Shown here: positions 27,773 through 38,410 of the stretch, piece after piece | How positions within the stretch are numbered: position 1 is the first letter of the stretch | Layout of the letters: every line of letters starts with the position of its first letter | Origin: Leishmania infantum JPCM5 | Taxonomy: Eukaryota > Euglenozoa > Kinetoplastea > Trypanosomatida > Trypanosomatidae | Assembly: GCF_000002875.2 (NCBI RefSeq) | Contig: NC_009277.2 | Coordinates: forward strand, 64,501 to 128,500 | DNA: 64,000 nt | Direction: 5' to 3' | The notes under the pieces: model-generated | Seen by the model: only the letters and a program-made list of their open reading frames with translations | Database searches by the model: none | Told to the model about the DNA's origin: nothing | Program-made: the position numbers and the translations under genes

Positions 27773-30340
27773 TCAGAAGATCCCGTCAATGTCGAATATG
27801 TGAAACGCGGCCGAGTCTGCAGCCGAGGCAGACACGTCCCCGCCACGACCAACGCGCGTGGCAGTCGCTCCGACAGACCCTGCCGTCATGTCCTCCTCGT
27901 CTTCCACAAGCACGATGTTGTCCGCTGGACGACGGCTCGCTGCGCGTGCCATGCCGCCGCGGGGAAGACGATTGGCAGGTGTCCTGGCTGCTGCAGCAGA
28001 AGCGCCGCCACCGCGTCCTCCCCGTCGTGCAGTTGTTCCCCTCCGCCTGCTAGATGCATGGTGCGCAACGGTGTCGAAGGTGTTAAAGGCAGGATTGGTC
28101 GTCTCCGCAACGCGACTCGCCAGCCCGCCGTTGCCCATCACCACCTGCTCTGGCACGACATTCTCGGCGTCCACCGTGGGCACGCGAGCTGTCAGCATGC
28201 TGGCCGCCAGCTGACGCCGAGGGCGGTGCTCCTCAAGCTCCACCAGTGGTTCAGGAGGAGGAAGTGCCTGCTTCACAAAGAGCTTCGCCCCGCGTGCAAA
28301 CCCGACGGCGGCAGCGGCAGTCGCGCTCGCATCAGCGGAGGCGGCGCTGGCGTCCTCGAAGCAGGGATAGGGAGGCAAGGAGTAGGGCCCCACAAGCAAC
28401 TCCACTGTGCGCACAGCGGCACTGCCGTTGGGCTTGTTGTCCGTTGAGAGCCCCGCGGGCATGGGTGCAATGGTGGCGGGCCGCTCGAAGCTCACCCACC
28501 CGTCTACGTCCTCTTTGCGTGGCCTTCGATGGACACGAGTGTCGCGCATATCACCACGGCCCACGCCGGCGTCGCTGCCTTGCACCAGCTCTGGGAAGAG
28601 CGGCTGCGCATCAGTCCGGCGTCCCTCCTCATCACTGTCTTGCGTGTGCTCCTCCGCCGCCTCCTGCGCCGTGGCCGCGGGCGGGGTGGATACCAATGCC
28701 GTCGCCGCCGCCACGCGAGCCTCCACCTCCTCGAAGGTCTGCGGCATCTGCACATCGGCCGGGTAGGGGGGCAGCGGCAAGGGCCGCATTGTCACAATCG
28801 CCTCGATCAGCGTGCCGTACTCGACACTGCAGAGGCTCAGGCCGTGCCGCACAACATCCACGCACCCCGGCCATGGCAGCAGCGGCTCTGTTTCGTTGAA
28901 GAGCAGGACATGCCGCTGATGGCGCACGAAAAATGACTGTAGCGCCTCAAGCGCCGCTCGCGAGGACGAGGTGGACGCGCAGAGCGGGGCTGAGAGGCCG
29001 CCAATACCGCCATCTTCCCACACCACACGGGCGCCAGTGCCGTCGAGGTAGCTCAGCACCTCCTCGTACAGCGGATACTGGAGGAGGACAAAGGTGATAC
29101 CGCTAAGCAGCTCTCGGCGCTGCGGGTGTGGGGCGAAGTAGCGCAGGTGCGACGCCGCGGCAGCTGCAGCGGCTGACTCGCCTGCCACCGATGTCACCGT
29201 GGTGGAGAGGTGTGTGAGAGTGGACGCGGTCACCGAGGCGTCGCCCTCACAGGGGCGCGATTCGCCGGCTGACGGCCGCACGTGCGTCAGGAAGTCACGC
29301 CACCACGAAGACAGGGGCGGCAAGTAGCGCGACGGATCGGGCAGCGGAATCTGCGGCGAGGCGCGGTCACAAACGGCCATGAAGAAGTCGGGGGTGACGA
29401 TAGGCACAGCCCTGCAGAGCATCGCGACGACCGCGGTCGAGGGCTGCACCGTGCTCGTCACCAGAAAGCTCACCGTGTTGTAGCAGCGTAAAACGCGTGA
29501 GGAGAGCGCTGCTTCGCCAGCAGCCGCAGCCGCAGCGGTCACGACAGTGGGAGACGGAGTCGCCGAAGGCGTGCCTGCAACCGCTGACCGCTGGCTCAGG
29601 GAAAGGCCGCTGCCGTCGATGCGCGAGCGTCCCACAGCGCTGCCTTGTGTCTCGGTCGCACTCAAGGCTTGGGTGCTGCCAGAGACGGTTTCCTGCCGCA
29701 CACCGCAGCAGTGCAGCGCGTGCAACAGCTTTGGCTGCACCTCCGCGTCGACATCCTCGCACAGGGCCGACACGTCTAGCCACACCAGCTTCAGCGCAGC
29801 GCCATGATGACCTAGGTAAATGGTGAACTGATGCCAGGAGGAGCGATGCACCGGCACATGGCAAGGGACTTGCTTGGTCAGATGCAGGGCAGGCTGGGGT
29901 GCCCCGCGGCCTGAGGTCGATCCGGAGCGCTGCCGCTTGCGGGCTGCCGCTGCTGCAGCGGCTGCGGCGGGGGCGTAGCAAAAGCCGAGAACACCCATCT
30001 CTGGAGCAGGTGACGTCGCAGCCCCGGCACCGCCGGCACGGCTATCACCTCCGTTATGTGGAGTGTCGTCGAGTGTCTCGGCGTCGTCGGCATCCTCTCC
30101 GCATGCTACAATGGCGGTGCCGTAGGTGGATGAGTCGAGCAGCGAAATGGGCTGTGGGGCCCACTCCTTGGCATCACGGGCCGCCGTGGACGACTGCAAG
30201 CCTACGGTGATGGTGAGGTGGGTGCGGCTGATGCTGCGGTCATCCTGAATGACGACGTGGCAGTTCGCCTTGCCGACTCGGTAGGACTCCCCGCCCACCA
30301 ACCAAAAGTGCGGCGTGTCGTGAAAGAGGACGACCCACAT
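27773..30340 (-). CDS. NBS1: Nibrin (NBS1)-like protein: FHA, two BRCTs, AHHA motif
   Basis: I choose the ATG at 30338-30340 (MWVVLFHDTPHFWLVGGESY), giving 855 residues; this start places the FHA domain at the very N-terminus as in nibrin. YRVGKANCHVVIQDDRSISR-THL carries the phosphothreonine-binding core (Gly-Lys, Ser-x-x-His). It is followed by two BRCT-like regions, about residues 235-350 (VLRCYNTVSFLVTS ... VPIVTPDFFMAVCDRA) and about 385-515 (LLSGITFVLLQYPLYEEVLS ... LCSVEYGTLIEAIVTM). Near residue 755, FNTFDTVAHHASSRRRG resembles the 'AHHA' segment through which animal NBS1 contacts MRE11. The extreme C-terminus is acidic and aromatic (AAFHIFDIDGIF), like the ATM/Tel1-binding FxF/Y tail. 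NBS1 acts with MRE11 and RAD50 in double-strand break sensing in the nucleus. Confidence 0.82.
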   Translation of the reverse strand: MWVVLFHDTPHFWLVGGESYRVGKANCHVVIQDDRSISRTHLTITVGLQSSTAARDAKEWAPQPISLLDSSTYGTAIVACGEDADDAETLDDTPHNGGDSRAGGAGAATSPAPEMGVLGFCYAPAAAAAAAAARKRQRSGSTSGRGAPQPALHLTKQVPCHVPVHRSSWHQFTIYLGHHGAALKLVWLDVSALCEDVDAEVQPKLLHALHCCGVRQETVSGSTQALSATETQGSAVGRSRIDGSGLSLSQRSAVAGTPSATPSPTVVTAAAAAAGEAALSSRVLRCYNTVSFLVTSTVQPSTAVVAMLCRAVPIVTPDFFMAVCDRASPQIPLPDPSRYLPPLSSWWRDFLTHVRPSAGESRPCEGDASVTASTLTHLSTTVTSVAGESAAAAAAASHLRYFAPHPQRRELLSGITFVLLQYPLYEEVLSYLDGTGARVVWEDGGIGGLSAPLCASTSSSRAALEALQSFFVRHQRHVLLFNETEPLLPWPGCVDVVRHGLSLCSVEYGTLIEAIVTMRPLPLPPYPADVQMPQTFEEVEARVAAATALVSTPPAATAQEAAEEHTQDSDEEGRRTDAQPLFPELVQGSDAGVGRGDMRDTRVHRRPRKEDVDGWVSFERPATIAPMPAGLSTDNKPNGSAAVRTVELLVGPYSLPPYPCFEDASAASADASATAAAAVGFARGAKLFVKQALPPPEPLVELEEHRPRRQLAASMLTARVPTVDAENVVPEQVVMGNGGLASRVAETTNPAFNTFDTVAHHASSRRRGTTARRGGRGGGASAAAARTPANRLPRGGMARAASRRPADNIVLVEDEEDMTAGSVGATATRVGRGGDVSASAADSAAFHIFDIDGIF

Positions 30341-31118
30341 CAGCGGGCGGGGACTGTGGCAGAGGCCAGAGAGGAGGGCAGCGCAGCTGCGCACAATCGG
30401 CAAAGAATGTAACGCAAGGGAGATGAAAGCCGTAGTCGATGCACCGCTCACTCACTCGGTCCTTCTCTGTATCGATGTAGGGGTGTCTGTGTGTACGTAG
30501 CGCTAGTGAAGGTCTATGAACGGGGGGAGGGGCCTAGTGCGTGTGCACACACACACAGACGCAGACACTGGTGGACGCGTGTGCCGCACACTTCTGTGGT
30601 GGTGTCACTGCGTCAGCCTCCCTCTATGCGTGGGCGTGTGTCGATTGGGCTCCGCCCGGAAGCCGTGAGGAGCAGCTGCAGAGGATGAAAACCGAAAGAC
30701 AATGGGAAGTTACCACTGCACCACGAAATGGACATGAAAACACAGGAGAGCGGAGGCGCAGGAGAAGACCGCGATGGGCAGATGGCGTGGGTGATATCGA
30801 CGATGGTGCACACGCACCGGCGTAGACACCCTTCCTTCCCAGCCTTGGGTGCATTCGCAGCATCGCAGGAGGGGACAAGCACATGCACGTGTACAAGAGT
30901 CTGCCCAAGTCGTTCATTCGTGTGTGTTTGTGTATGTGTGGTTGTCTTTGAGCTTGCATGGAGCAGCTACACAGCAACAGCAGCAGCCAGAGAGCGGGGG
31001 GAGGGGGGGGGCGTGCAGACCCCACTCCACTTTGTGGAGGGAGCTTCTCCAGCACTCTACCACCGAGACACGTCGAACATTCGACCACGACTGAGGCAGC
31101 CTCTTCCTTCAGCGCACC
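30341..31118. other. Intergenic spacer, no gene seen
   Basis: It holds the nibrin-candidate leader and the 3' UTR of the Cys-rich membrane-protein gene. A G-rich stretch lies near 30995-31011. In-frame sequence upstream of 30340 is open to 30451 but lacks FHA similarity. Confidence 0.55.
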
Positions 31119-31799
31119 TCAAAAGCCCCTCGCCCTCGACCACAGCAGCCAGATACTGTGCGCCGCCAGCAGCATCAAGATCGTCATCAGTACAGTGCCA
31201 ATCACCTCGTAGCATCGTGTGAGAGGGTCCACTAGTTCGGCGGGGCACTCGGCCGCCGCAACGATGCAGTGGCCGCCGCGACAGGTGGCGTTCGAGCAGG
31301 TGAGCAACGCTGCGTCCAGTGCAGCAACAACCGCGGAGCTGAGAGGAGACCGCGCCCCTCTGCCCCCCACATCTGCTCTTGCGAAAGGGCTGGCGGCGGT
31401 GGGGGCGTAGCACCGAATCAAGGGCTTATGTGAGACAGGCTCAGCTGTTGCTGTCGTCGCGGCGACGGACTTCTCGCCAGCGCGGCAGTATACCCCACCG
31501 CTTTCGACACACTCACGGCAGGTGGGTCGGCTGCCGTAGAAGCACGTGTTGAGGTCGATGCACGGTGTTTGCCCCTCACACTTGCAGTCGCTCGCCGAGT
31601 AGCACCGCATCGTTGTCGGGCACCATCGCTGCGATGCGTTGATGGTGCACTCGCTACAGCTCGTGACGGTGTGCAGTGTCTGCAGGTCTCCTGAGACGGG
31701 AGCAGAGGAAGAGGATGACGACGATGTCCTAGACCTCTTTGCAACGGCCAAGCTGCCCGACTGCGTCAGCAACAGTGCCCCCAGAAGCAGCACATGCAT
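31119..31799 (-). CDS. Secreted or surface Cys-rich protein with one C-terminal membrane helix
   Basis: I favour the ATG at 31797-31799 because it starts with a textbook signal peptide (MHVLLLGALLLTQSGSLAVA), giving 226 residues; an ATG at 31925 would add 42 residues. After a poly-Ser stretch comes a Cys-rich ectodomain with closely spaced cysteines (CSECTINASQRWCPTTMRCY, SDCKCEGQTPCIDLNTCFYG, TCRECVESGGVYC), similar in pattern to PSI (plexin-semaphorin-integrin) modules. Further Cys pairs follow (TCSNATCRGGHCIV). The end is a single membrane helix (VIGTVLMTILMLLAAHSIWL) with a short basic tail (WSRARGF). It is probably a type I membrane protein of the secretory pathway. The role is unknown. 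Confidence 0.75.
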   Translation of the reverse strand: MHVLLLGALLLTQSGSLAVAKRSRTSSSSSSSAPVSGDLQTLHTVTSCSECTINASQRWCPTTMRCYSASDCKCEGQTPCIDLNTCFYGSRPTCRECVESGGVYCRAGEKSVAATTATAEPVSHKPLIRCYAPTAASPFARADVGGRGARSPLSSAVVAALDAALLTCSNATCRGGHCIVAAAECPAELVDPLTRCYEVIGTVLMTILMLLAAHSIWLLWSRARGF

Positions 31800-32501
31800 C
31801 ACCGGAATCAGCAGCCTCGAGAAGTTCGTCAACGGCGCCAGTGCCCGGCATCCACCTCCATGAGCCACGCAGGCCTCCCGTCTTACAGCAACGGGCAGTC
31901 GCCAACAGCTTCTACTAGCATGCATCGTGTACACGTCGAGGGGATAGCGATAGAAGCGTGTGCGTGTGTTTAGGTGGCTGCACCGCGTGGCACTCTCTCT
32001 GTCACCTGTGACCTTGCGATATCGGCGCTGTGCCAGGTAGCCGTGTGCATGCGGGGTAACTTCGGACGGCGCGCCACGAAAGCGGAGTGGAGAAGCCGCG
32101 ACCGACAGAGGAGCTGACGGCAAAGTAGCGAAGCACGCAGAGACGCAGGTCGGACAGCAGGATGCATGCGGTGCTGAAGAGTGGTGGGTAAGAGGAGTCG
32201 GAGGGGTGAGAAGGGCCGATGCCGACTGTGATCAGCAAAGAGATGGTACGCGACGGGTGACCTCTCGGGGAGGGGGTGGCGCAGCGTCCGGCAAAGCATG
32301 GAAGAAGCGCCTCGGGTATGTCGCTGAGGGTGTGTGTGTGTGCTTGCAAGGAACGCTCGTGCGCAGCGAGCGGGGCGCCAACACAGGTGCGTGTTCTTGT
32401 GTAGTCGTTTGCGCATACATACAGCTGTTACCTCGCGTTCTCTGTGTCACGCATACGTCACGGGTACCTCTGCGTCTACGCACACGCACGCACGCACCGC
32501 G
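31800..32501. other. Leader and intergenic spacer, no separate gene seen
   Basis: The first part (to 31925) may belong to the Cys-rich protein if the upstream ATG is used. The rest holds a GT run near 32331-32341 and no convincing gene; it should contain the 3' UTR of the RNase H1 gene. Confidence 0.5.
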
Positions 32502-33647
32502 CTACGATCTGTGCAGTCGAGACCCCATCACCGCCAGCGAGTCAGCCATCTCGTTACCGTGAACCTTCGAGTGACCTCGCACGTGAATCAGCTCAACGCC
32601 CTCACTCTTGTCGTTCAGGGTGTTCTGGCACGTGTACCGTACCGGCTCTGCAAGGTCTGCCTCGTTGTGGTGCCCGTCACCCCATTGACGCGCGCGCTGC
32701 TGGTCGTGCTGCTGCCTCGCGTAAAGCGTGTTGTACCGGTCGCGCAGCCGGATCAGCTGCCTCCACAAGTCCTGGTTTTGCACCGGCTCATTCGTCGACA
32801 GCAAGAAGCCGTTCTGCACCCATTTCTTCGCGTACCGGGTGAGCCCGTCGATAACATAGCGGCTGTCTGTGTAGATAATGAGATGTGGCAGTGGTCGTGT
32901 GAGGTTGACGAGGGGCCACGCCGACGGGTCGACGAGGTGGGTCGCCTCCAGCGCATCTGCAGGGGCGCCAGCATCGACGAAAGCCTGAACAATCGCGTGT
33001 ATGACGGCGCGCACCTCTCCACGGTTGTTCGTCTGCGACTCTGTCAGCGGCACCGGACACGAGAAGTTGCGCGGATCTGACATGGAGCCGTAGTAACCGC
33101 CGTATCCGGCCCGCGCATGGGAAGTTCCATTGTGGCTGCACGCACCGTCCACGTAAACCACCTCGAAAGCCCCAGGTGAGCTGGTCGTGGTGGTGGTGGC
33201 AAGCGGCTTCGAGGCTGTCGTCGAGGGAGTCGCTGCAGAGAGAGAGGTCGACATAGAGGACGATGCAGGAGGAGCGACGGCAATCTGTGCATGATCCGCG
33301 CGGCGCCGTCGTGCCTGCCGCGCTGCCACCGATTCTTCACCCGCCAAGAGGTCGTCCCTCGTCTCTCGCTTCAGCCTCCCCTTGAAATAGCTGCTTCCGA
33401 GTGCGGCATGGTCGCGACTGGGTGGATACGGGGAAGCGACACTGCTGCTGCTGGCGCCGCCAAGGCTCACGGCGGAGCCAGTGGAGGGCAAGGGATGAGC
33501 GGCCAAGAAGCTTCGGGCCTCGTCCAAAGTCCGGAAGCCCTTGTAGATGCTTCCTGGATACCCCGTCACCTGCTCAGAGCACTGAGCCCACGTTGAGTAG
33601 ATGCCACGTGTTTTGCCGACGGCCACAGCGTAGAAGGACGGCTTCAT
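32502..33647 (-). CDS. RNH1: Ribonuclease H1
   Basis: This 381-residue protein starts at an ATG (33645-33647). Residues ~4-48 form the hybrid-binding domain typical of eukaryotic RNase H1 (FYAVAVGKTRGIYSTWAQC, then SIYKGFRTLDEARSFL). A Ser/Thr-rich linker leads to the catalytic domain with the full metal-binding set: Asp167 (VYVDGACSHNG), Glu211 (NNRGEVRAV), Asp261 (IYTDSRYVIDG) and Asp369 (GNEMADSLAV), plus the conserved His segment HVRGHSKVHGN. It cuts the RNA strand of RNA-DNA hybrids, so it should remove R-loops and primers in the nucleus. No obvious mitochondrial presequence is seen. An insert (~residues 224-250) separates the second and third acidic residues, longer than in bacterial RNase HI. 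Confidence 0.95.
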   Translation of the reverse strand: MKPSFYAVAVGKTRGIYSTWAQCSEQVTGYPGSIYKGFRTLDEARSFLAAHPLPSTGSAVSLGGASSSSVASPYPPSRDHAALGSSYFKGRLKRETRDDLLAGEESVAARQARRRRADHAQIAVAPPASSSMSTSLSAATPSTTASKPLATTTTTSSPGAFEVVYVDGACSHNGTSHARAGYGGYYGSMSDPRNFSCPVPLTESQTNNRGEVRAVIHAIVQAFVDAGAPADALEATHLVDPSAWPLVNLTRPLPHLIIYTDSRYVIDGLTRYAKKWVQNGFLLSTNEPVQNQDLWRQLIRLRDRYNTLYARQQHDQQRARQWGDGHHNEADLAEPVRYTCQNTLNDKSEGVELIHVRGHSKVHGNEMADSLAVMGSRLHRS

Positions 33648-34507
33648 GCGAAACGTAAAGGATACGCTGGTGTTATTAGCAGGAACGGCGGCGGCGGTGG
33701 CAATGCTTGCCGCTGGGAGAGGCTAAGGTGACGGACAAGAAGCTCTGCAGGCCTTCCAGCTTGCCTGACGCGACGATTGGATCGAAGCCAGTCTCCCCCC
33801 CCGTCTCACGCTCAGATGCCTGCTTCACATGCGGCCTGCACGCCCTCGATGTCCCCTCCCGGCCTCCTCTAGTCTGCCCTGCCCAGGAGAGCCGCGCTGG
33901 GGTAGGAGGAGAGACCGAGTGACGAGGCAAGCGCACGATACGACACGGAGAAGCTGCAGTCGCGGCACGTGACGTAGTCTTTCGTGACCGGAGCCCCACG
34001 TGAGGAGAGCGATGAAAAGGGGAGGTGGGCACGCCAACAAAGAGCGAAAAGACCCATGCACAGCGTACGGCACTTTCCGAAGGGAAGACACGGCGGAGCC
34101 GGAGAGGGGGAAGGGGAGCGGGTTCTGAGGCGCTGTTTGGTACGGTGGCGATGAGCACCGAGGCAGTGGCAAGCCCAACGTTGAAACGGCAGAGTAGCAC
34201 GATAAGCAAGACCAAAGAAAACGGCACTCTCTGCTCCGCGCTCGTACACATATGTGTTTATGTGTATGTGAACCTGTATCGCGCTGCTTGTACGAGAGGC
34301 AGCCGAAGAAGTCGCCGGGGGGGAGGGAAGTGATGCGTACGTACCACGGGAAGGAGAGGAGGGGAGCAGCGGGTGTTGCTTAAGGCCTGTACTCCGTGAG
34401 GCGACTGGATCTTGCTTTGCACCGCCCTCCCTCTTGGGCGCACTTGTGTTTTCTGTGATCGGCTTGTACTGCAGATTTGATGTGCACACGTAGCCCATGA
34501 GACGAAG

Positions 34508-34558
<51 letters not shown>

Positions 34559-35541
34559 TCGATGATGCGTAGAGAGGGGGAAAGCGAAGTACATAGTGGA
34601 TGGCGTAGCCAAGGAGGTTCTTGCGGCGCGAGGCATGCTCAGCGAAAGTAGAAAAACAAGAGCACATGTGCGCACACGCATGGAAACGTGCACGCCCAGA
34701 TAGAGGGGGGGTGCATGCTGTTGCGGTGTAGTCCCCGCTCAATGGCTTTGCGCTAGAGCAGTGCACTACTCCTTACCATCCTAGGTCATCTGCCACCTGC
34801 TTCGCCTCCCCACACCATGTGTATGCTCGTGTGGCAAGACACTCAGAAGTGCGCGTAAACGAACCACAGCATCGTTCTCTCTTTCTCTGGCCTTCTTTGC
34901 TTGTTTTCTCGCTTCGGCGCATCCGCACGCGATCCGGTGCGCGATGCTGAACAACTGTCCAGTCCGTCTTCTTGTCTGCATGCAGCACACACACACACAT
35001 AGGCGGCTTATGCCGCGATATGCAAGATGTATACGGCAGCGATAGATGAGTTGTGGAGTGATGATGAAGAACAGGGGCTGGAGAAGGAGAGGGAGGGAGG
35101 GAAGGGGGAGGAAGCAGAACGCGATTCATGTGATTGTCCCTCCCTCTCCCTATCCTCCTATCCCCCCTTCCCCCATGTCCGTCCGTCATCGCTGCTCAAC
35201 CCCCTCCATCCGCCCTTTTCGAGGCTATGCACCTGTATTCTCATGTGCGGCTGGGCGAAAACGGCATGGGTGTACGTGTGTGACGCGCACTCTGCAGAAG
35301 CGAAAGCGGCACACACGTGCGCACACATGGAGACAGCAGACCCTCCGTGCGATGAGCGTGAGCGGGGGGGATGCAGTGGGTCGAAACAGTTAGCAGCAGC
35401 AGCAGCGCTGCGGCGTCGAGAGCAAGAAGCGGCAAGAAGAACCTGAAGGGGGCCACCAGAGAGAGGCGCGCGCGCGTGACGGTCGACACTGCCCGCGTCT
35501 ACCTTTTCTATCCTCCCTTCTTCCTCTGCGTCATTCTTCAC
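33648..35541. other. Intergenic spacer of 1.9 kb with (GT)21
   Basis: It carries the (GT)21 run at 34510-34551 and C-rich stretches near 35141-35172. No gene is seen on either strand. It should hold the RNase H1 leader and the 3' UTR of the MYND gene. Confidence 0.6.
34510..34551. repeat. (GT)21 microsatellite
   Basis: This is the longest uninterrupted GT run in the window, in the spacer between the MYND and RNase H1 genes. Confidence 0.9.
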
Positions 35542-36051
35542 CTACCCGGGGGTACACACCTGCTTGTGCACCTTCCAGTCCGCCTTCTGGCACTCGACAC
35601 TGCAATACTTGGCCACCTTGCACCGACTGCAGCGCTGAAGCGGTACTGACGTTGTCGCTGCACCCCGCGCCCCCTTGTGACAATGAAAGCAGCCGTTGGG
35701 GCTCGGCATCCCCTGTGCTGTGGTGGCATCCTCCATGTCCATCAAGTACCGCGACTTGGCTACTACCTCGCAGTTGGCGGAGTTGCACACCGGCTGCGGC
35801 AGGTCCTCCACGCGTGGAGGAAAGGTCTCGGCAAAGAGCATCGTGTGGTGAATCAGTCGTGTCGCAGGTGCTGCCTTGCACACGCAGCAGAGCGCATCCT
35901 CGTCCGTCAGCTGCTCGAGAATGGTGGAGCTGACCTCCTCGATGGCTTCGTTAACGTCGAGCTCGTACGTCTCCTGCGTGAGCTTGTTGATGTTGGTGGA
36001 AAACTGAAACTCCTTCTCCCCCACGGCGGCATGGTAGATGTGAAGCACCAT
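35542..36051 (-). CDS. MYND zinc-finger protein, 169 residues
   Basis: It starts at an ATG (36049-36051), MVLHIYHAAVGEKEFQFSTN. The C-terminal ~46 residues are a MYND finger in order C-x2-C ... C-x2-C-x4-C-x3-C-x7-H-x3-C (CFHCHKGARG, then QRCSRCKVAKYCSVECQKAD, WKVHKQVC). A second possible zinc site lies before it (ALCCVCKAAPATRLIHH ... PVCNSANCEVV). The N-terminus is acidic and helical (TYELDVNEAIEEVSSTILEQ). MYND fingers mediate binding to Pro-rich peptides. There is no SET domain, so this is not a methyltransferase; an adaptor role is inferred. The upstream spacer is unusually long (3.9 kb). Confidence 0.9.
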   Translation of the reverse strand: MVLHIYHAAVGEKEFQFSTNINKLTQETYELDVNEAIEEVSSTILEQLTDEDALCCVCKAAPATRLIHHTMLFAETFPPRVEDLPQPVCNSANCEVVAKSRYLMDMEDATTAQGMPSPNGCFHCHKGARGAATTSVPLQRCSRCKVAKYCSVECQKADWKVHKQVCTPG

Positions 36052-37658
36052 CGGAAGGCGCGGTAGGCTAGCACGAAACCTGGAAAAAGGATGACGTTGA
36101 CACCTGTGTTGTTATATGTGTGTGCGTGTGGGTGTGGGGGTGTGTGTGGGTGTTGCGAAGAATGACGCAGAGGAAAAGGAGGAGAGACAAGAGTGGCAGC
36201 AGATCAGCAGGGGTCTGGTCGACTCATGGAAGGCATGGCAACATACACCCCTTCACTGGCGAAGGACATCGGCAGCTCTCTCAGACAATGCGGGAGAGAG
36301 AGCGTGCAGAAGAGGGGAAGGCCATGAAAAAGGGGGTGGAACAGCGCTGGTATTGGCGGCAAGCACACATCCAGAAGAAAGGGCGAAATGGACCTGAGTC
36401 ACACCTGCACGTGTACCCCGTCCAGCACCGAGCTGAGGAGGAGCTGCTTTGTTTCTCGTTTTCCTTTGAAGTTTCTCCCCGTAGACCCCTGGAGTCGTGG
36501 GTGTGGATGGTCGATGCCTCTCTCTTTAGTCACCCTTCTTCTACCTCCCCGCTTGCAGGCGCGCGCGTGGGCAGGGGCAGGGTGTGGGGAGGTAGCAACC
36601 AAAAAAAAAATGCTATCGGGTGCAACGGAGGAGAGGCACACACACAGACACACGTCACACACGGACAGATGAAGCAGGTAGACAGGCACAGAGGCACAGC
36701 GCATAGACATATAAGTGGTAGGCCGTTGATGATGGTGTTCCGTAGGAAGACAAGCACAAAAAGCGTAAAGCGAGAAGATGCGACAACGGGGGAAGCAAGA
36801 CGTACGCGCAGTGCGTGTGCCAAGGTGGTGGAGGCCAACGAAGAGCACGAGATCGAAAGGCGCGTATAAAGAGGGAGAAGGAGGTGGGAGAGGGGCCTGT
36901 ATTGATGCGGATGCGACTACCCTTCCCCATACGTATCTATGCATACACACATACATGCGTACGCAGAGAGAGAGACGCGCCGTAGAAGGGAGGAGCAAGA
37001 GAAGAGAGAAAGACATGAGAGAAGGCAAGAGAAGAGAAGCGACAAGCCGTTGAAGGCAACAGAGGTGCTTACGATGCTAACCGTGACGATTAACGCCCGG
37101 CACACACACGGGCACACGCATACGCATATGTAATAGAATGTGAGAGTAACCCTCATCCTAGCTTGTCCGCGTGTGTATGCGCGATGGGGTGTCGCTGTGT
37201 CGAGAGCGGAGGAGGAGAACATTGGAGGGAGAAACAGCAGCAAAGAGGAGGAGTGTGTGTGTGTGTGTGGGGGGGGGGGCAAGAGAGCGCGCCTAAGATG
37301 GCACAATGCCTGCGCGCGTCTGAGTCTCTTGCTGCCAGCTCTTCCCTATCAGCGAGTTGCATTCATGCAACTGCAACGAAGGTCCGAGCCGTCTCTGCGT
37401 CCCCCCTCCCCTCTTCAGCTCCCCCCCCTTCCCTTGTTCGTCCGCCTCTCACGCATTCCCTCTCTCCGACAGCACCCACAAACACGCACCCGTGGACAGG
37501 CGCTGAGACAAACCCACCGCGACCGCCAGCACCATCACCATAAGCAGCCGGTGGCCTTCGAACAAGACAACAAGGGAAAAAGGGGGCAAGAAAAACGGAG
37601 ACACACGCCACACACGTCAATGTATATTAGAGGGGAGTACAAGAGGGAGGGAGGCGAA
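36052..37658. other. Spacer upstream of the MYND gene, no gene seen
   Basis: It contains GT runs (36116-36150, 37254-37268), an A10 run at 36601-36610, a G10 run near 37269-37278 and purine-rich tracts near 36968-37040. Frames on both strands are low-complexity. Confidence 0.55.
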
Positions 37659-38410
37659 TTTTTTTTCTGTTCGACGTGTACAACACACGCACTCCCCCGC
37701 CTGATGCCGCAGTCACCGCACCCCCTGAAATCAGGGTCGCGTATCTGCTCTCCGTGGGGGGAGGCGCTCCCGGTGTCCGCAGGACAGGTCTGGACTGGCG
37801 GTATGCCGAAGAGACGTGCGGTCATGATGGCATTGGCACCAGCTCACTACGGAATCGTGTCGCTGACTCCACAAAGATCAACACACCCACACGCCTTTGA
37901 CAGGCGTGTGGGTGCAGAAGGTGGAGTGCCCCATGCCGCCACGGGCTCCTGGCAGCGTCCGCCTGTCGAGAAAGGTGAGGGCAAGACATCCAGAGACGCC
38001 TCCCCTGGCGATATCGACGGAAACGACAAAATGAAGACAGCGAGCCACCCCTTCCCTAGACTCCCATGCGAAGAGACGCTGCACCATACTGTGGAATGCC
38101 GCGACTTTAAGCGAGCCAGGTCGAAGCATGGCACACAGGCAGGATGCAGTGCCTCAGAGGGCCCTGACCCGAGGCTGGCCAACATTCTCCCTGAGGCTCA
38201 TCTCGCATGCACCTAGACCACCCCCTACCACCCGCACGACGCCCGCCACCGCTTTCCGCCATCGAGCAGGACCCTGCACGAGACCCGCCTGAATCGGAAC
38301 GCGCAGTGCAGCCAGGTCACCCTCTGGCGCCCCTCGCACAACACGTATGCGAAGAAGGGACGAGAGGAGCACGCTAGACGCATAAACCGATGCAACGGCG
38401 GACAGCTCGT
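37659..38410 (-). mobile_element. Degenerate SIDER2-like short retroposon, sense to the gene cluster
   Basis: This stretch of roughly 750 bases differs from the CA/GT spacer around it: it is balanced, non-repetitive and free of microsatellites. Read on the minus strand it ends in an A8 tail (complement of 37659-37666), as expected for a non-LTR retroposon remnant. Sequence blocks such as the C/A-rich stretch near 38221-38265 and the stretch around 38100-38160 resemble what I remember of Leishmania SIDER2 elements; I could not align it. SIDER2 elements in 3' UTRs are known to destabilise mRNA in Leishmania. This copy lies in sense orientation downstream of the BT1 transporter stop, so it may be in that gene's 3' UTR. 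The left border is set by the A tail; the right border is uncertain. Confidence 0.55.
37884..37914. repeat. 12-bp perfect hairpin with 7-base loop
   Basis: cacccacacgcc (37884-37895) and ggcgtgtgggtg (37903-37914) are exact reverse complements separated by tttgaca. It lies inside the SIDER-like element and would form a stable hairpin in the transcript. Confidence 0.85.
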
